From positions 1 through 64,000 of the forward strand of contig NZ_FNOR01000012.1 of NCBI RefSeq assembly GCF_900107095.1: a stretch of DNA of 64,000 nt, read 5' to 3'. Shown here in pieces: positions 36,270 to 45,727 of the stretch. Numbering within the stretch: position 1 is the first letter of the stretch; each line of letters starts with the position of its first letter. The notes beneath the pieces were generated by a model, which saw only the letters and a program-made list of their open reading frames with translations, did no database searches and was not told the origin of the DNA. Position numbers and translations under genes: made by a program. This DNA is from Collimonas sp. OK242 (lineage in GTDB: Bacteria; Pseudomonadota; Gammaproteobacteria; Burkholderiales; Burkholderiaceae_D).

Positions 36270-37733
36270 ATGAACGCAATAGATTGTAAACTCAGGGCTT
36301 CGGCGCTGGCGGCGCTACTGGCGCTGACAGGTTGTGCGGCCGGACCGGATTTTAAACAGCCGGACGCACCTCAGGTGCATGGATATACCAAACAGCCCTT
36401 GCAAGCAAAAACTTCTTCCGCAGCGACGCTGGGCGGCGATGCGCAGCAGTTTGTCGATGGCATGGATATTCCTGCCCAGTGGTGGACCCTGTTCAATTCA
36501 CCGGCATTGAATGCTGTAATCGAAGAGGCGCTCAAGGCCAGCCCCGATTTGCAGTCAGCGCAAGCGGCGCTGCGTGCGGCGCAGGAACAAGTGTCGGTGC
36601 AGCAGGGGGCGTTTTTCCCTAGCGTCAGCGCCAGCCTGACGCCGACCCGGCAGAAGCAGCCGCAGTCTGCCGGGCAGGGCGCTTCGCCATTCAATCTGCA
36701 TACGGCGCAGGTCAGCGTGTCTTACACGCTGGATGCGTTTGGCGGTAATCGGCGCCAGGTAGAGGGGTTGCAAGCACAGGCCGAACAACAGAAGTTTCTG
36801 CAGGAAGCGGCTTACCTGACGCTGACCTCGAATGTGGTGGCTGCGGCAGTACAGGAAGCCGGGCTGCGGGCGCAGATCAGCGCGACTCAGGAGGTGCTTA
36901 AAGTCCAGGCCGAATTACTCGCATTGTTGCAGCGTCAGTATGCATTAGGCGACGTCGCGCAAGCCGATGTCCTGACGCAACAGGCAGCACTGGCGCAGAC
37001 CCGGGCCAGCTTGCCGCCCTTGCAGAAATCGCTGGCGCAACAACGGGATCGTCTGACCGCTTTGGCCGGGCGTTTCCCAAGCCAGGGGCTGGAGCAGAAG
37101 TTCGATCTTGCCAGTCTCAGTCTGCCGCAGCAATTGCCGGTCAGCCTGCCGTCCAGCCTGGTGCGGCAACGGCCGGACGTGCGTGCGGCTGAAGCGCAGT
37201 TGCACGCTGCCAGCGCCGCTGTCGGCGTTGCTACTGCGAACATGCTGCCGCAGATTACCTTGAGCGCAAATATCGGCACTGCAGCGGCGCAGATGGGGAA
37301 TTTATTTACTGCGGGTAGCGGTTTGTGGGGTCTGGTTGGCGGTCTGACGCAACCCCTGTTTGCCGGCGGCGCACTGCTGCATAAGAAGCGCGCTTCGGAA
37401 GCCTTGCTGGAGCAGGCTGCGGCGCAGTATAAAAGTACGGTGATCCTTGCCTTTCAAAACGTTGCCGACAGTTTGCGCGCCTTGCAATACGATGCCGATG
37501 CGCTGCAGGCGCAAGCCGTCGCCGAACGCGCTGCCGCACACAGTCTTGAGATCTCGCGAAAATCGGTGCAGCTGGGTGCGTCCAGTCCGCAAACCTTATT
37601 GACGGCGCAACAAAGCTATCAGCAAGCGGTGATCAATCTGGCGCAAGCGCAGGCGGCGCGGTTTGCCGATACGGCGGCCTTGTTTCAAGCGTTGGGAGGA
37701 GGGTGGTGGAATCGCGGGAACGATGGAGCTTAG
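36270..37733 (+). CDS. Outer-membrane efflux lipoprotein, NodT/OprM family
   Basis: The 487-residue protein has a lipobox (ALTGCAAG, Cys at about residue 23) and two tandem outer-membrane-efflux repeats with long helices (LQSAQAALRAAQEQVSVQQGAFFPSVSASLTP and RPDVRAAEAQLHAASAAVGVATANMLPQITLSANIG). It forms the trimeric exit duct of the tripartite pump. It follows the pump gene by 35 bp. A NodT-type channel is more usual with drug RND pumps than with CzcA-type pumps, and the order adaptor-pump-channel differs from czcCBA. Confidence 0.93.
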   Translation: MNAIDCKLRASALAALLALTGCAAGPDFKQPDAPQVHGYTKQPLQAKTSSAATLGGDAQQFVDGMDIPAQWWTLFNSPALNAVIEEALKASPDLQSAQAALRAAQEQVSVQQGAFFPSVSASLTPTRQKQPQSAGQGASPFNLHTAQVSVSYTLDAFGGNRRQVEGLQAQAEQQKFLQEAAYLTLTSNVVAAAVQEAGLRAQISATQEVLKVQAELLALLQRQYALGDVAQADVLTQQAALAQTRASLPPLQKSLAQQRDRLTALAGRFPSQGLEQKFDLASLSLPQQLPVSLPSSLVRQRPDVRAAEAQLHAASAAVGVATANMLPQITLSANIGTAAAQMGNLFTAGSGLWGLVGGLTQPLFAGGALLHKKRASEALLEQAAAQYKSTVILAFQNVADSLRALQYDADALQAQAVAERAAAHSLEISRKSVQLGASSPQTLLTAQQSYQQAVINLAQAQAARFADTAALFQALGGGWWNRGNDGA

Positions 37734-37739
37734 GCGGCA

Positions 37740-37758
37740 CGCAATAGAATATATTGCG
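37740..37758. repeat. Inverted repeat after the RND operon
   Basis: CGCAATA (37740-37746) and TATTGCG (37752-37758) form a perfect 7-bp hairpin seven bases after the channel gene stop, without a T-run. It may mark the 3' end of the operon. Confidence 0.4.
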
Positions 37759-37783
37759 CGCTTGCCATGCCGCGCCCGTTTTC

Positions 37784-37792
37784 TGGTATGAT
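37784..37792 (+). promoter_or_regulatory. Extended -10 promoter of the thrS leader
   Basis: TGG-TATGAT is an extended -10 element; TTGCCA at 37762 is a possible but long-spaced (19 bp) -35. Transcription would start near 37799, about 90 bases before the Thr-rich leader peptide. Confidence 0.5.
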
Positions 37793-37887
37793 CGGTAGCA
37801 TTCTGTTGTCGCCGCTGTTATCACCCTATGCGGCAGATTAACTAAAACGAATTCAACATCTGTAAGAGCGAGAAAGGCATCCCGGTT

Positions 37888-37929
37888 ATGACACCGCGAA
37901 CTACCACCACAATCTGTGAGCGACGCTAG
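37888..37929 (+). CDS. Threonine-rich leader peptide of thrS
   Basis: The open frame ATG ... TAG encodes MTPRTTTTICERR, 13 residues with five Thr, four of them consecutive (codons ACT ACC ACC ACA at 37900-37911). GAAAGG lies ten bases upstream. A TTTTTC/GAAAAA pairing (37939-37943 with 37956-37961) and then a Rho-independent terminator (37957-37986) follow before thrS. This is the layout of a classical attenuator: stalling on Thr codons when Thr-tRNA is short would favour the pairing that removes the 5' arm of the terminator. The peptide is too short for homology evidence, so the case rests on codon content, position and structure. Confidence 0.7.
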   Translation: MTPRTTTTICERR

Positions 37930-37956
37930 TCGAGGCCTTTTTCTACTTGCATGATG

Positions 37957-37986
37957 AAAAAAGCGCGGCTGGTCCGCGTTTTTTTT
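37957..37986 (+). terminator. Attenuator-like Rho-independent terminator upstream of thrS
   Basis: CGCGG (37964-37968) pairs with CCGCG (37974-37978), extended by A-T pairs between the A-run before and the eight Ts after (37979-37986). Its 5' A-run can instead pair with TTTTTC at 37939-37943, giving a competing structure. It lies between the Thr-rich leader peptide and thrS. Confidence 0.8.
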
Positions 37987-38065
37987 CGTCCGCATTTTTG
38001 TAAGGCATACGTTAATTCAATTCAATCCGGCGTCGTCCCGAGTGACCGCCGATATGGGGCTCAAA

Positions 38066-39973
38066 ATGATAGCAGTCAAACTTCCCGATGGTTCACAGCG
38101 TCAATTCGATGCGCCGCTGACTGTGGCGCAGGTCGCCGCCAGTATCGGCGCCGGTCTGGCCAAGGCGGCTTTGGCCGGCAAGGTCGACGGCAAGCTGGTG
38201 GATACTTCTTTCCTGATCGAACGCGATGTCGAGCTGGCGATCGTTACCGACAAGGATGCCGACGGCCTGGAAGTGATACGCCATTCGACAGCGCATTTGC
38301 TGGCGTATGCGGTCAAGGAACTGTTTCCAGATGCGCAGGTGACGATCGGGCCGGTGATCGAAAACGGCTTTTACTACGATTTTGCCTACAAGCGTCCGTT
38401 TACCCCGGAAGACTTGCTGGAAATTGAAAAGAAGATGGCTGAGCTGGCGAAGCAGGATGAGCCGGTTACCCGCAAGGTAGTGGCGCGTGACGAAGCGATC
38501 GCTTATTTCGAATCGATCGGCGAAGCCTACAAGGCGGAACTGATCGGCTCGATCCCGCAGGATCAGGAAGTTTCGCTGTACACCGAAGGCAAGTTCACCG
38601 ACTTGTGCCGTGGCCCGCACGTGCCGTCGACTGGCAAGCTGAAAGTCTTCAAGCTGATGAAGCTGGCCGGCGCCTACTGGCGCGGCGACGCAAAAAATGA
38701 AATGTTGCAGCGTGTGTATGGCACCGCCTGGGCCAAGAAAGATGAGCAAGATGCTTACCTGCATATGCTGGAAGAGGCGGAAAAGCGCGACCATCGCAAG
38801 CTGGGGCGTGCGCTGGACCTGTTCCATTTTCAGGATGAGGCGCCCGGTCTGATTTTCTGGCACCCGAAGGGGTGGACTATCTGGCAACAGGTTGAGCAAT
38901 TCATGCGTCGCGTCTATCAGGACAATGGCTATCAGGAGGTCAAGGCGCCGCAAATCCTGGACCGTTCCTTGTGGGAGAAAACCGGTCATTGGGACAACTA
39001 CCGCGACAACATGTTTACAACAGAGTCGGAAAACCGCAGCTATGCGTTGAAACCGATGAACTGCCCCGGCCATATCCAGATTTTCAATTCCGGCTTGCAT
39101 AGCTATCGCGACCTGCCTCTGCGTTTTGGCGAATTCGGTCAATGCCATCGCAACGAGCCGTCCGGCGCTTTGCACGGCATGATGCGGGTGCGCGGCTTTA
39201 CCCAGGATGACGGCCATATTTTCTGTACCGAAGAGCAGGTGCAGGAAGAAGTGGCGGCCTTCGATAAGGTGGTGCGTCAGGTGTACACCGATTTCGGCTT
39301 TACCGAAGTAGCGGTGAAGCTGGCTTTGCGTCCTGACAAGCGGGTCGGCGAAGATGAAGTCTGGGACAAGGCGGAAAGCGCTCTGCGTGAAGCGATCCGG
39401 GCTTCCGGCACAGAATGGGAAGAATTGCCGGGCGAGGGCGCCTTCTACGGTCCTAAAATCGAGTATCACTTGAAGGATTCGATTGGCCGTTCCTGGCAGT
39501 GCGGTACCATGCAGGTCGATTTTTCGATGCCGGGTCGCCTCGGTTCGGAATATGTCACTGAAGACAATGGCCGTAAAGTGCCGGTCATGTTGCATCGTGC
39601 TATCGTTGGGTCGCTGGAGCGTTTTATCGGGATCCTGATCGAAAACCACGCCGGTGCGATGCCTCTGTGGCTTGCTCCTGTGCAAGTTGTTGTTTTGAAT
39701 ATCTCTGACGCACAGTCGGAATATGTTAAAAATGTTGCACAAACGCTGAAAAAACAAGGGTTTAGAGTAGAGGCCGATTTGCGTAATGAGAAGATTACCT
39801 ATAAAATACGGCAGCATTCTTTGCAGAAGCCGCCTTATATACTGGTTGTCGGTGATAAAGAGCGGGATGCAAACACAGTGGCCGTGCGAGCGCGGGGCAA
39901 TGTCGATCTGGGTGTGATGCCTATCGACGTACTGGTGGAGCGCCTCCGGAACGAGGTCGAAACCAAAGCCTGA
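38066..39973 (+). CDS. thrS: Threonine--tRNA ligase
   Basis: The 635-residue class II synthetase has an N-terminal TGS domain ([28 protein letters not shown]), the editing domain with [16 protein letters not shown] (about residue 70) and the C-terminal catalytic core. Motif 2 is in [28 protein letters not shown] and motif 3 in [22 protein letters not shown]. An anticodon-binding domain ends it. The ATG at 38066 fits the usual start (MIAVKLPDG); a GTG at 38042 would add eight unlikely residues. It is first in the translation operon and probably controlled by the Thr leader peptide upstream. Confidence 0.97.
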   Translation: MIAVKLPDGSQRQFDAPLTVAQVAASIGAGLAKAALAGKVDGKLVDTSFLIERDVELAIVTDKDADGLEVIRHSTAHLLAYAVKELFPDAQVTIGPVIENGFYYDFAYKRPFTPEDLLEIEKKMAELAKQDEPVTRKVVARDEAIAYFESIGEAYKAELIGSIPQDQEVSLYTEGKFTDLCRGPHVPSTGKLKVFKLMKLAGAYWRGDAKNEMLQRVYGTAWAKKDEQDAYLHMLEEAEKRDHRKLGRALDLFHFQDEAPGLIFWHPKGWTIWQQVEQFMRRVYQDNGYQEVKAPQILDRSLWEKTGHWDNYRDNMFTTESENRSYALKPMNCPGHIQIFNSGLHSYRDLPLRFGEFGQCHRNEPSGALHGMMRVRGFTQDDGHIFCTEEQVQEEVAAFDKVVRQVYTDFGFTEVAVKLALRPDKRVGEDEVWDKAESALREAIRASGTEWEELPGEGAFYGPKIEYHLKDSIGRSWQCGTMQVDFSMPGRLGSEYVTEDNGRKVPVMLHRAIVGSLERFIGILIENHAGAMPLWLAPVQVVVLNISDAQSEYVKNVAQTLKKQGFRVEADLRNEKITYKIRQHSLQKPPYILVVGDKERDANTVAVRARGNVDLGVMPIDVLVERLRNEVETKA

Positions 39974-40033
39974 ACGGGGCAACCCGACGCGCCGGAGCAC
40001 GGCTTAATTATTTGATTTTTAAAGGAAACTGCA

Positions 40034-40558
40034 ATAGCTACGGACAAGTCACATCGCATCAACGGCGAAATTACTGCGCCAGAATTGCGCTTATCCGGTG
40101 TCGAGAACGAAGCACTCGGTATCGTCAGTCTGGCTGAGGCCTTCCGCCTGGCGGAAGAGGCAAACGTCGATCTGGTGGAAATCGCGCCGACGGCACAGCC
40201 GCCAGTAGCCCGTTTGATGGACTACGGCAAGTTCAAGTACCAGGAGCAGAAGAAGGCGCACGAAGCCAAGTTGAAGCAGAAGGTCATTCTGGTGAAGGAA
40301 GTTAAATTCCGCCCGGGTACCGATGATGGGGATTACAACATCAAGCTGCGCAATTTGACCCGGTTCCTGGATGAGGACGGCGATAAGGTCAAAATCACCC
40401 TGCGTTTCCGCGGTCGTGAAATGGCTCACCAGGATATCGGTGTGCGCATGCTGGAACGTCTGAAGCAAGACCTGGAGCCGTACGGACAGGTCGAGCAGTG
40501 GCCGAAGATGGAAGGGCGCCAGATGATCATGATCATCGGTCCTAAAAAGAAAAAATAA
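40034..40558 (+). CDS. infC: Translation initiation factor IF-3 (ATA start codon)
   Basis: The frame reads (ATA)[30 protein letters not shown] and onward, giving 174 residues, the family length. The start codon is ATA, with AGGA seven bases upstream; no ATG or GTG exists at the right place. infC genes typically use such non-canonical start codons, which let IF-3 repress its own translation. The N-domain, the linker helix (about 75-90) and the C-domain ([25 protein letters not shown] ... ALL-KKKK end) are complete. It follows thrS by 60 bp. Confidence 0.95.
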   Translation: MATDKSHRINGEITAPELRLSGVENEALGIVSLAEAFRLAEEANVDLVEIAPTAQPPVARLMDYGKFKYQEQKKAHEAKLKQKVILVKEVKFRPGTDDGDYNIKLRNLTRFLDEDGDKVKITLRFRGREMAHQDIGVRMLERLKQDLEPYGQVEQWPKMEGRQMIMIIGPKKKK

Positions 40559-40564
40559 CAACTT

Positions 40565-40630
40565 GGGGGCAGAGTTTAAGAGTCGCCGAAGCGCGACGAA
40601 TTACCCTTTTCTGGGCGACTCTGTCCTCAA
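40565..40630 (-). repeat. Palindromic repeat element, copy 1 (REP-like)
   Basis: Read on the minus strand it runs GAGGACAGAGTCGCCCAGAA ... GGGTAATTCGTCGCGCTTCG ... and ends CTCTGCCCCC. It contains the inner hairpin GTCGC-loop-GCGAC. The first 35 bases are almost identical to copy 3 at 46231. It lies between infC and rpmI. Confidence 0.75.
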
Positions 40631-40645
40631 CTGATTAAATTTTGT

Positions 40646-40830
40646 GGTGGCATGCTGGTTTACTCGGGCAAGCCACCCAAAAGCAGCAGACCAGACTCTG
40701 CTGCGAAATCCAGTTGTGGTTATCGTTCAGCTGGGTTTAAACAAGTGAGAGCAGGCATCCAAGCGTAACGATATGTTGCCACCTGCAATCATGTTAAAAA
40801 AGGAGCTGTCCCTAGAGGACAGATAGTGTC
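40646..40830 (+). promoter_or_regulatory. Leader of rpmI with long-range pairing and a hairpin over the ribosome-binding site
   Basis: GGTGGCA (40646-40652) can pair with TGCCACC (40777-40783). CTGTCC (40806-40811) pairs with GGACAG (40817-40822), enclosing the GAGG that is the only nearby Shine-Dalgarno for rpmI. In E. coli ribosomal protein L20 represses rpmI through such a long-range structure; that role here is inference. Confidence 0.45.
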
Positions 40831-41028
40831 ATGCCAAAAATGAAGACGAAAAGCAGCGCCAAAAAGCGCTTTCGTGTGCGTCCGGGTGGAACAGTCAAGC
40901 GCGGTCAAGCGTTCAAACGCCACATCCTGACCAAGAAAACCACCAAAAACAAACGTCAATTGCGCGGTTCCGTTGGGGTCAATGACCACAACATGGTATC
41001 CGTTTCGCGCATGTTGCCGAACGCTTAA
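40831..41028 (+). CDS. rpmI: 50S ribosomal protein L35
   Basis: The 65-residue, highly basic protein has the typical L35 sequence [20 protein letters not shown] ... [18 protein letters not shown]. It is a component of the large ribosomal subunit. The only candidate ribosome-binding site (GAGG) is about 12 bases upstream and inside a hairpin, so translation may be regulated. rplT follows 20 bp downstream, preceded by AAGGAG. Confidence 0.97.
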   Translation: MPKMKTKSSAKKRFRVRPGGTVKRGQAFKRHILTKKTTKNKRQLRGSVGVNDHNMVSVSRMLPNA

Positions 41029-41048
41029 CCTCATACTAAGGAGTTATT

Positions 41049-41408
41049 ATGCCTAGAGTAAAACGTGGGGTTACAGCTCGTGCCCGTCATAAAAAAATCT
41101 TGGTGCAAGCCAAGGGTTACCGCGGTCGCCGCAGTAAAGTCTATCGTGTAGCCAAGCAAGCGGTTATGCGCGCTGGTCAATACGCATACCGTGACCGTCG
41201 TAACAAGAAGCGCGTATTCCGTGCATTGTGGATCGCCCGTATCAACGCCGCTTCGCGTGAGCATGGCGTTACATACAGCGTATTCATGAACGGTCTGAAG
41301 CGTGCTTCGATCGAACTGGACCGTAAGGTTCTGGCTGATATGGCAGTGATGGACAAGCCAGCGTTTGCTGCGATTGTCAATCAGGTCAAGGCCAACATCG
41401 CTGCGTAA
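41049..41408 (+). CDS. rplT: 50S ribosomal protein L20
   Basis: The 119-residue basic protein begins [51 protein letters not shown], the classical L20 N-terminal extension that binds 23S rRNA, and has the globular C-domain [38 protein letters not shown]20 is needed early in 50S assembly and, in E. coli, represses its own operon. A clear AAGGAG lies upstream. Confidence 0.97.
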   Translation: MPRVKRGVTARARHKKILVQAKGYRGRRSKVYRVAKQAVMRAGQYAYRDRRNKKRVFRALWIARINAASREHGVTYSVFMNGLKRASIELDRKVLADMAVMDKPAFAAIVNQVKANIAA

Positions 41409-41461
41409 GTTATTTACGTAGTTTTGCCGTCACTGTGTAAAGGCAGCGTGGCAATCCCGAG

Positions 41462-41501
41462 CGGGGCAGAGGTCAACACCTTATGCCCCGTTTGTGTTTT
41501 T
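41462..41501 (+). terminator. Hairpin with T-rich tail between rplT and pheS
   Basis: CGGGGCA (41462-41468) pairs with TGCCCCG (41484-41490), with an inner AGGT/ACCT stem, followed by TTTGTGTTTTT. It probably terminates part of the transcription before pheS. No Phe-rich leader peptide precedes it. Confidence 0.75.
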
Positions 41502-41520
41502 AACATTCTGTTTTAGTTGG

Positions 41521-41573
41521 TTGAGGACAGAGTAATTCGCCACGCTGCGGTGGCTCATAAACTCTGTCCCGCA
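41521..41573 (+). repeat. Palindromic repeat element, copy 2 (REP-like, short form)
   Basis: GAGGACAGAGTAATTCGCCACG ... CGGTGGCTCATAAACTCTGTCCC. The outer GGACAGAGT pairs with ACTCTGTCC and the inner GCCAC with GTGGC. It lacks the internal CGCCCAGAAAAGGG segment of copies 1 and 3. It lies between rplT and pheS. Confidence 0.75.
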
Positions 41574-41599
41574 ATACTAAAAACTAGCAGGAAAACTGC

Positions 41600-42616
41600 A
41601 TGAACTCCCTAGAACAACTAGTAACGCAAGCCCAAGCTGATTTCATTGCCGCTGTCGACGCCGCCGCGCTGGAAAATGCGAAGGCCAAGTATCTCGGCAA
41701 GACCGGTCAGATCACCGAGCAGATGAAGGGCTTGGGCAAACTGGCTGCGGACGAACGCAAAGTCCAGGGCGCGGTCATCAACCAGGCCAAAGAGCAGATC
41801 GAAGCCGCGCTGACTGCGCGCCGCGATGCATTGGCCGATGCGCAGATGCAAGAGCGTCTGAATGCGGAAGCGATCGACGTCACCTTGCCGGGCCGCGGCC
41901 GTGGCGTTGGCGGCATCCATCCGGTGATGCGCTCGTGGCAGCGTATCGAAGAAATTTTCCGTTCGATCGGTTTCGATGTGGCTGACGGCCCCGAAATCGA
42001 AACCGACTGGACCAACTTTACCGCATTGAACAGCCCGGAAAATCATCCGGCGCGCTCGATGCAGGATACCTTCTATATCGATGGCAAGGACAGCGACGGC
42101 AAGCAATTGCTGCTGCGCACACATACCAGCCCGATGCAGGTGCGTTATGCGCGCATGAACAAACCGCCGATCAAGGTTATCGCGCCGGGTCGTACTTACC
42201 GCGTTGACAGCGACGCCACCCATTCGCCGATGTTCCATCAGGTCGAAGGTTTGTGGATCGCCGAAGACATCAGCTTCGCCGACCTCAAGGGCGTGTACCT
42301 GAATTTCGTCAAGGCCTTCTTTGAAACCGACGACTTGCAAGTGCGTTTCCGTCCGTCTTATTTCCCGTTCACCGAACCTTCGGCCGAGATCGACATCGCC
42401 TTCGGCAGCGGTCCGCTGAAAGGGCGCTGGCTGGAAGTCTCCGGCGCCGGCCAGGTGCATCCTAACGTGGTGCGCAACATGGGCCTGGACCCGGAACAGT
42501 TCATCGGCTTCGCATTCGGCTCCGGTATCGAGCGCCTGACGATGCTGCGTTATGGCATCAACGATCTGCGCCTGTTCTACGAAGGCGATCTGCGGTTCCT
42601 GAAACAATTTAATTAG
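41600..42616 (+). CDS. pheS: Phenylalanine--tRNA ligase, alpha subunit
   Basis: The 338-residue protein has an N-terminal coiled coil (about residues 1-85) and a class II catalytic domain with [70 protein letters not shown] and the motif 3 region [18 protein letters not shown]. It pairs with PheT in an (alpha-beta)2 enzyme. AGGA precedes the ATG. It belongs to the thrS-ihfA operon. Confidence 0.97.
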   Translation: MNSLEQLVTQAQADFIAAVDAAALENAKAKYLGKTGQITEQMKGLGKLAADERKVQGAVINQAKEQIEAALTARRDALADAQMQERLNAEAIDVTLPGRGRGVGGIHPVMRSWQRIEEIFRSIGFDVADGPEIETDWTNFTALNSPENHPARSMQDTFYIDGKDSDGKQLLLRTHTSPMQVRYARMNKPPIKVIAPGRTYRVDSDATHSPMFHQVEGLWIAEDISFADLKGVYLNFVKAFFETDDLQVRFRPSYFPFTEPSAEIDIAFGSGPLKGRWLEVSGAGQVHPNVVRNMGLDPEQFIGFAFGSGIERLTMLRYGINDLRLFYEGDLRFLKQFN

Positions 42617-42742
42617 GCTTGCGAACCAAGCTGATTTTTGAAGCGAGCTCCACGCCGAAAACGCTGAGATTGATTTGACATCGTGCCCCGATAATCCAGC
42701 GTTCCCTGCTTCTGTGACTAAAGGTTTTTGAAGGTTTTACCT

Positions 42743-45169
42743 ATGCAATTCTCTGAAAGCTGGCTGCGTTCCATGGTCGATCCGAAGATGACTTCGGACC
42801 AATTGTCCCATCTGCTGACCATGTCCGGTCTCGAAGTGGAAGAGGTCGAGCCGGTTGCGCCGCCCTTTACCCATATCGTGGTTGGCCTGGTGGTCGAGAC
42901 CGCCAAACATCCGAATGCCGATCGCCTGAACGTCTGCCTGGTCGACGTCGGCACCGGCACCATGCTCAATATCGTGTGCGGTGCGCCGAATGTGCGGCCC
43001 GGCCTCAAGGTTCCTTGCGCCATGGTTGGCGCCATCCTGCCGCCCGGCGCGGATGGTAAACCGTTCGAGATCAAGCTTGGCCAGTTGCGCGGCGTCGAGT
43101 CGCAAGGCATGCTGTGTTCAGCGCGTGAATTGAAATTGTCGGAAGACCAGAGCGGCTTGCTTGAGTTGCCTGACGACGCGCCGGTCGGTCAGAATTTCCG
43201 TGATTATTACGAACTGAACGACCTCAAGTTCACCATCAAGCTGACGCCGAACAAGGCCGATTGCCTGTCGGTGCTGGGCGTGGCGCGTGAGGTGTCGGCG
43301 CTGACCGGCACCCCGCTGAAGCAGCCGGTGTTCAAGGCTGTGGCTGCGAACATCGCCGAAACCTTGCCGGTCAAGATTTCGGCGCCGGATTTGTGCGGCC
43401 GTTTCTCCGGCCGCGTGATCCGCGGCTTGAACGCCAAGGCGGCAACGCCGCATTGGATGAAGCAGCGCCTGGAGCGCAGCGGTCAGCGTTCGATCTCGGC
43501 CCTGGTCGACATTTCCAACTATGTGATGCTGGAGCTGGGCCGTCCGACGCACGTGTTCGACCTGGACAAGATCCACGGCGGCCTCGATGTCCGTTGGGGC
43601 AAGCCAGGCGAATCGCTCAAACTGTTGAACGGCAATACCGTCAGCGTCGACGAGTGGATCGGCGTGATCGCCGACGACCGCCAAATCGAATCGCTGGCCG
43701 GCATCATGGGCGGCGACGCTACCGCGGTCTCGCTGGAAACGCAGAATATCTATCTGGAAGCCGCATTCTGGTGGCCGCAAGCGATACAGGGCCGCGCCCG
43801 TCGTTTCAATTTCTCGACCGACGCCGGTCATCGCTTCGAGCGCGGCGTCGATTTTGCGACCACGGTTGAACACATCGAACGCATCACCGCCTTGCTGGTT
43901 GAAATTTGCGGTACACCGCAGACGCAAGTCGGCCCGGTCGACGATCAGAGCGTCAACTTGCCAAAGCGTGATCCGGTCAAGGTCCGTACCGCGCGTGCGG
44001 TGCGGGTCATCGGCGTGCCTTTGTCGGATAGCCAGATCGCCGATATCTTCACCCGCCTGGGCCTGGCCTTCACGCAAGAGAGCGGCGTATTTTCCGTGAC
44101 GCCGCCATCGTATCGTTTCGATATCGAGATCGAGGAAGACCTGATCGAAGAAATCGCCCGCGTCTACGGTTTTGAAAATATCCCGGCCTTGCCGCCGGTG
44201 GCGCCCAACGCCATGTATATCGCGCCGGAAAACCAGCGTTCGCTGTTTGCGATTCGCCGTCAGCTGGCCGACCTGGATTATCAGGAAGTGATCAATTTCA
44301 GCTTCGTGGAAGAAGCATGGGAAGCCGATTTTGCAGGCAACCTGGCGCCGATCAAGGTGCTCAACCCGATCGCCAGCCAGATGGGCGTGATGCGTTCAAC
44401 GCTGGTGGGAAGCCTGATTGCCAACGTCAAATACAATCTCAACCGCAAGCTGAACCGGGTCCGGATTTTTGAAACTGGGGCTGTCTACATGCGTAACCAG
44501 GAAGTCCAGAACGGCCCGCTGCAAGTGGCCGGGTTCGAACAGCCCAAGCGTGTAGCCGGCCTGGCTTACGGCCCGCAAGCTGACGAACAATGGGGCCAGG
44601 CCAGCCGTACTGTCGATTTCTTCGATGTGAAAGCGGATCTGGAAGCCTTGTTTGCACCTGCCGCTTTGCGTTTTGCCAAAATCGAGCACCCGGCGCTGCA
44701 TCCCGGCCGTTCGGCGCAAGTACTGCTGGGTGAGCAGGTGGTCGGTTTCATCGGCGAGCTGCATCCGCGTCTGCAACAGAAATACGAGCTGCCTTTGGCG
44801 CCGGTTGTGTTCGAAGTCGACGGCTTGGCGTTGCAGCAACGGCAAGTACCTGCATATGTCGAAATTTCGAAATTCCCGGCCGTGGTGCGCGATCTCGCCG
44901 TGGTAGTCAAACAAGCGGTTTATGCGCAGGATTTATTGGATGTTTTTGCTGCCGAGCAGCAACATAATCCTGCCTGCCGAATTCTGCAAGCCATTGTTTT
45001 ATTTGATGAATATCATGGCAAAGGGCTGGAAAATGACGAAAAAAGTCTTGCTTTCCGTTTTACCTTGCAAGATACTGAAAATACCCTTCAAGAAGACACC
45101 GTAGAAGCCGCCATGTCGGCTTTGATCGCGGCTGTCGGTAAGGTGCCGACAGCAAAACTGCGCACTTGA
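42743..45169 (+). CDS. pheT: Phenylalanine--tRNA ligase, beta subunit
   Basis: The 808-residue protein starts at the ATG of [16 protein letters not shown]; a TTG five codons earlier is not needed. It has the N-terminal domain, an EMAP/OB-type tRNA-binding domain (about residues 40-150), B3/B4 editing and B5 domains, a catalytic-like domain without activity, and the C-terminal FDX-ACB domain ([18 protein letters not shown]). It aligns with the usual length of about 800 residues and partners PheS, 126 bp upstream. Confidence 0.97.
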   Translation: MQFSESWLRSMVDPKMTSDQLSHLLTMSGLEVEEVEPVAPPFTHIVVGLVVETAKHPNADRLNVCLVDVGTGTMLNIVCGAPNVRPGLKVPCAMVGAILPPGADGKPFEIKLGQLRGVESQGMLCSARELKLSEDQSGLLELPDDAPVGQNFRDYYELNDLKFTIKLTPNKADCLSVLGVAREVSALTGTPLKQPVFKAVAANIAETLPVKISAPDLCGRFSGRVIRGLNAKAATPHWMKQRLERSGQRSISALVDISNYVMLELGRPTHVFDLDKIHGGLDVRWGKPGESLKLLNGNTVSVDEWIGVIADDRQIESLAGIMGGDATAVSLETQNIYLEAAFWWPQAIQGRARRFNFSTDAGHRFERGVDFATTVEHIERITALLVEICGTPQTQVGPVDDQSVNLPKRDPVKVRTARAVRVIGVPLSDSQIADIFTRLGLAFTQESGVFSVTPPSYRFDIEIEEDLIEEIARVYGFENIPALPPVAPNAMYIAPENQRSLFAIRRQLADLDYQEVINFSFVEEAWEADFAGNLAPIKVLNPIASQMGVMRSTLVGSLIANVKYNLNRKLNRVRIFETGAVYMRNQEVQNGPLQVAGFEQPKRVAGLAYGPQADEQWGQASRTVDFFDVKADLEALFAPAALRFAKIEHPALHPGRSAQVLLGEQVVGFIGELHPRLQQKYELPLAPVVFEVDGLALQQRQVPAYVEISKFPAVVRDLAVVVKQAVYAQDLLDVFAAEQQHNPACRILQAIVLFDEYHGKGLENDEKSLAFRFTLQDTENTLQEDTVEAAMSALIAAVGKVPTAKLRT

Positions 45170-45214
45170 TCTGTCATTGAATGGCTTTAGCGATGATAAA
45201 ACCTGCAGCAAAAT

Positions 45215-45246
45215 GCCGGTGCACGCGATATACCCGCAGCACCGGC
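45215..45246. repeat. Inverted repeat upstream of ihfA
   Basis: GCCGGTGC (45215-45222) and GCACCGGC (45239-45246) are perfect complements around a 16-base loop, in the pheT-ihfA spacer. There is no T-run, so it is probably not a terminator; it may be an operator or an RNA hairpin. Confidence 0.4.
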
Positions 45247-45283
45247 GGCCGCAATCTCAAAAAGACAGGGGCGTAACAACAGA

Positions 45284-45727
45284 ATGAACGACATGCAGAC
45301 AGTAGAATTTCAATCCGTTCTGGACGCCGACCTGAATCGGGCGATGCGTGAAGCGCAAGCCCGTTCGCAGGCAGAAAAGAATTTGCCGACATTAACCAAG
45401 GCGGAACTGGCTGAACTTTTGTTTGAACAGGTTGGCCTCAACAAGCGTGAAGCCAAAGACATGGTTGAAACGTTTTTCGATGAAATCCGCGACGCGCTGG
45501 AACGCGGCGAGTCGGTGAAATTGTCGGGTTTCGGCAATTTCCAATTGCGCGACAAGCCGCAACGTCCGGGCCGCAATCCAAAAACCGGGGAAGAAATTCC
45601 TATCACTGCGCGTCGCGTGGTGACTTTTCACGCCAGTCAAAAACTCAAGGGCATGGTTGAAGCCGCAAGCCTGCAACCAATCCAGCCTATCCAACAGTTT
45701 GCCGCCGTTCTCCAAACTAATTCATGA
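45284..45727 (+). CDS. ihfA: Integration host factor alpha subunit (long form)
   Basis: The core (about residues 34-128: [91 protein letters not shown]) is a complete DNA-bending HU/IHF domain with the Pro-containing arm. The 147-residue product is unusually long, with about 35 extra residues at the N-terminus and a 19-residue Gln/Pro-rich tail. A nearer start at 45293 is possible. The stop overlaps the start of the MerR gene (ATGA). It is co-transcribed with pheST, as in E. coli. Confidence 0.95.
   Translation: MNDMQTVEFQSVLDADLNRAMREAQARSQAEKNLPTLTKAELAELLFEQVGLNKREAKDMVETFFDEIRDALERGESVKLSGFGNFQLRDKPQRPGRNPKTGEEIPITARRVVTFHASQKLKGMVEAASLQPIQPIQQFAAVLQTNS

Noticed and set aside
38042-38065. 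GTG start eight codons upstream for thrS
   Set aside because: Threonyl-tRNA synthetases of this group begin MIAxKLPDG, which fits the ATG at 38066.
41451-41516. Possible phenylalanine leader peptide before pheS (GTG frame ending in NILF)
   Set aside because: It holds only two separated Phe codons and no Phe run, and has no convincing ribosome-binding site, unlike pheM of E. coli.
44529-44545. GGGTTCGAAC, resembling a tRNA T-loop
   Set aside because: It lies inside pheT coding sequence with no acceptor or anticodon stem around it. No tRNA gene was found in the window.
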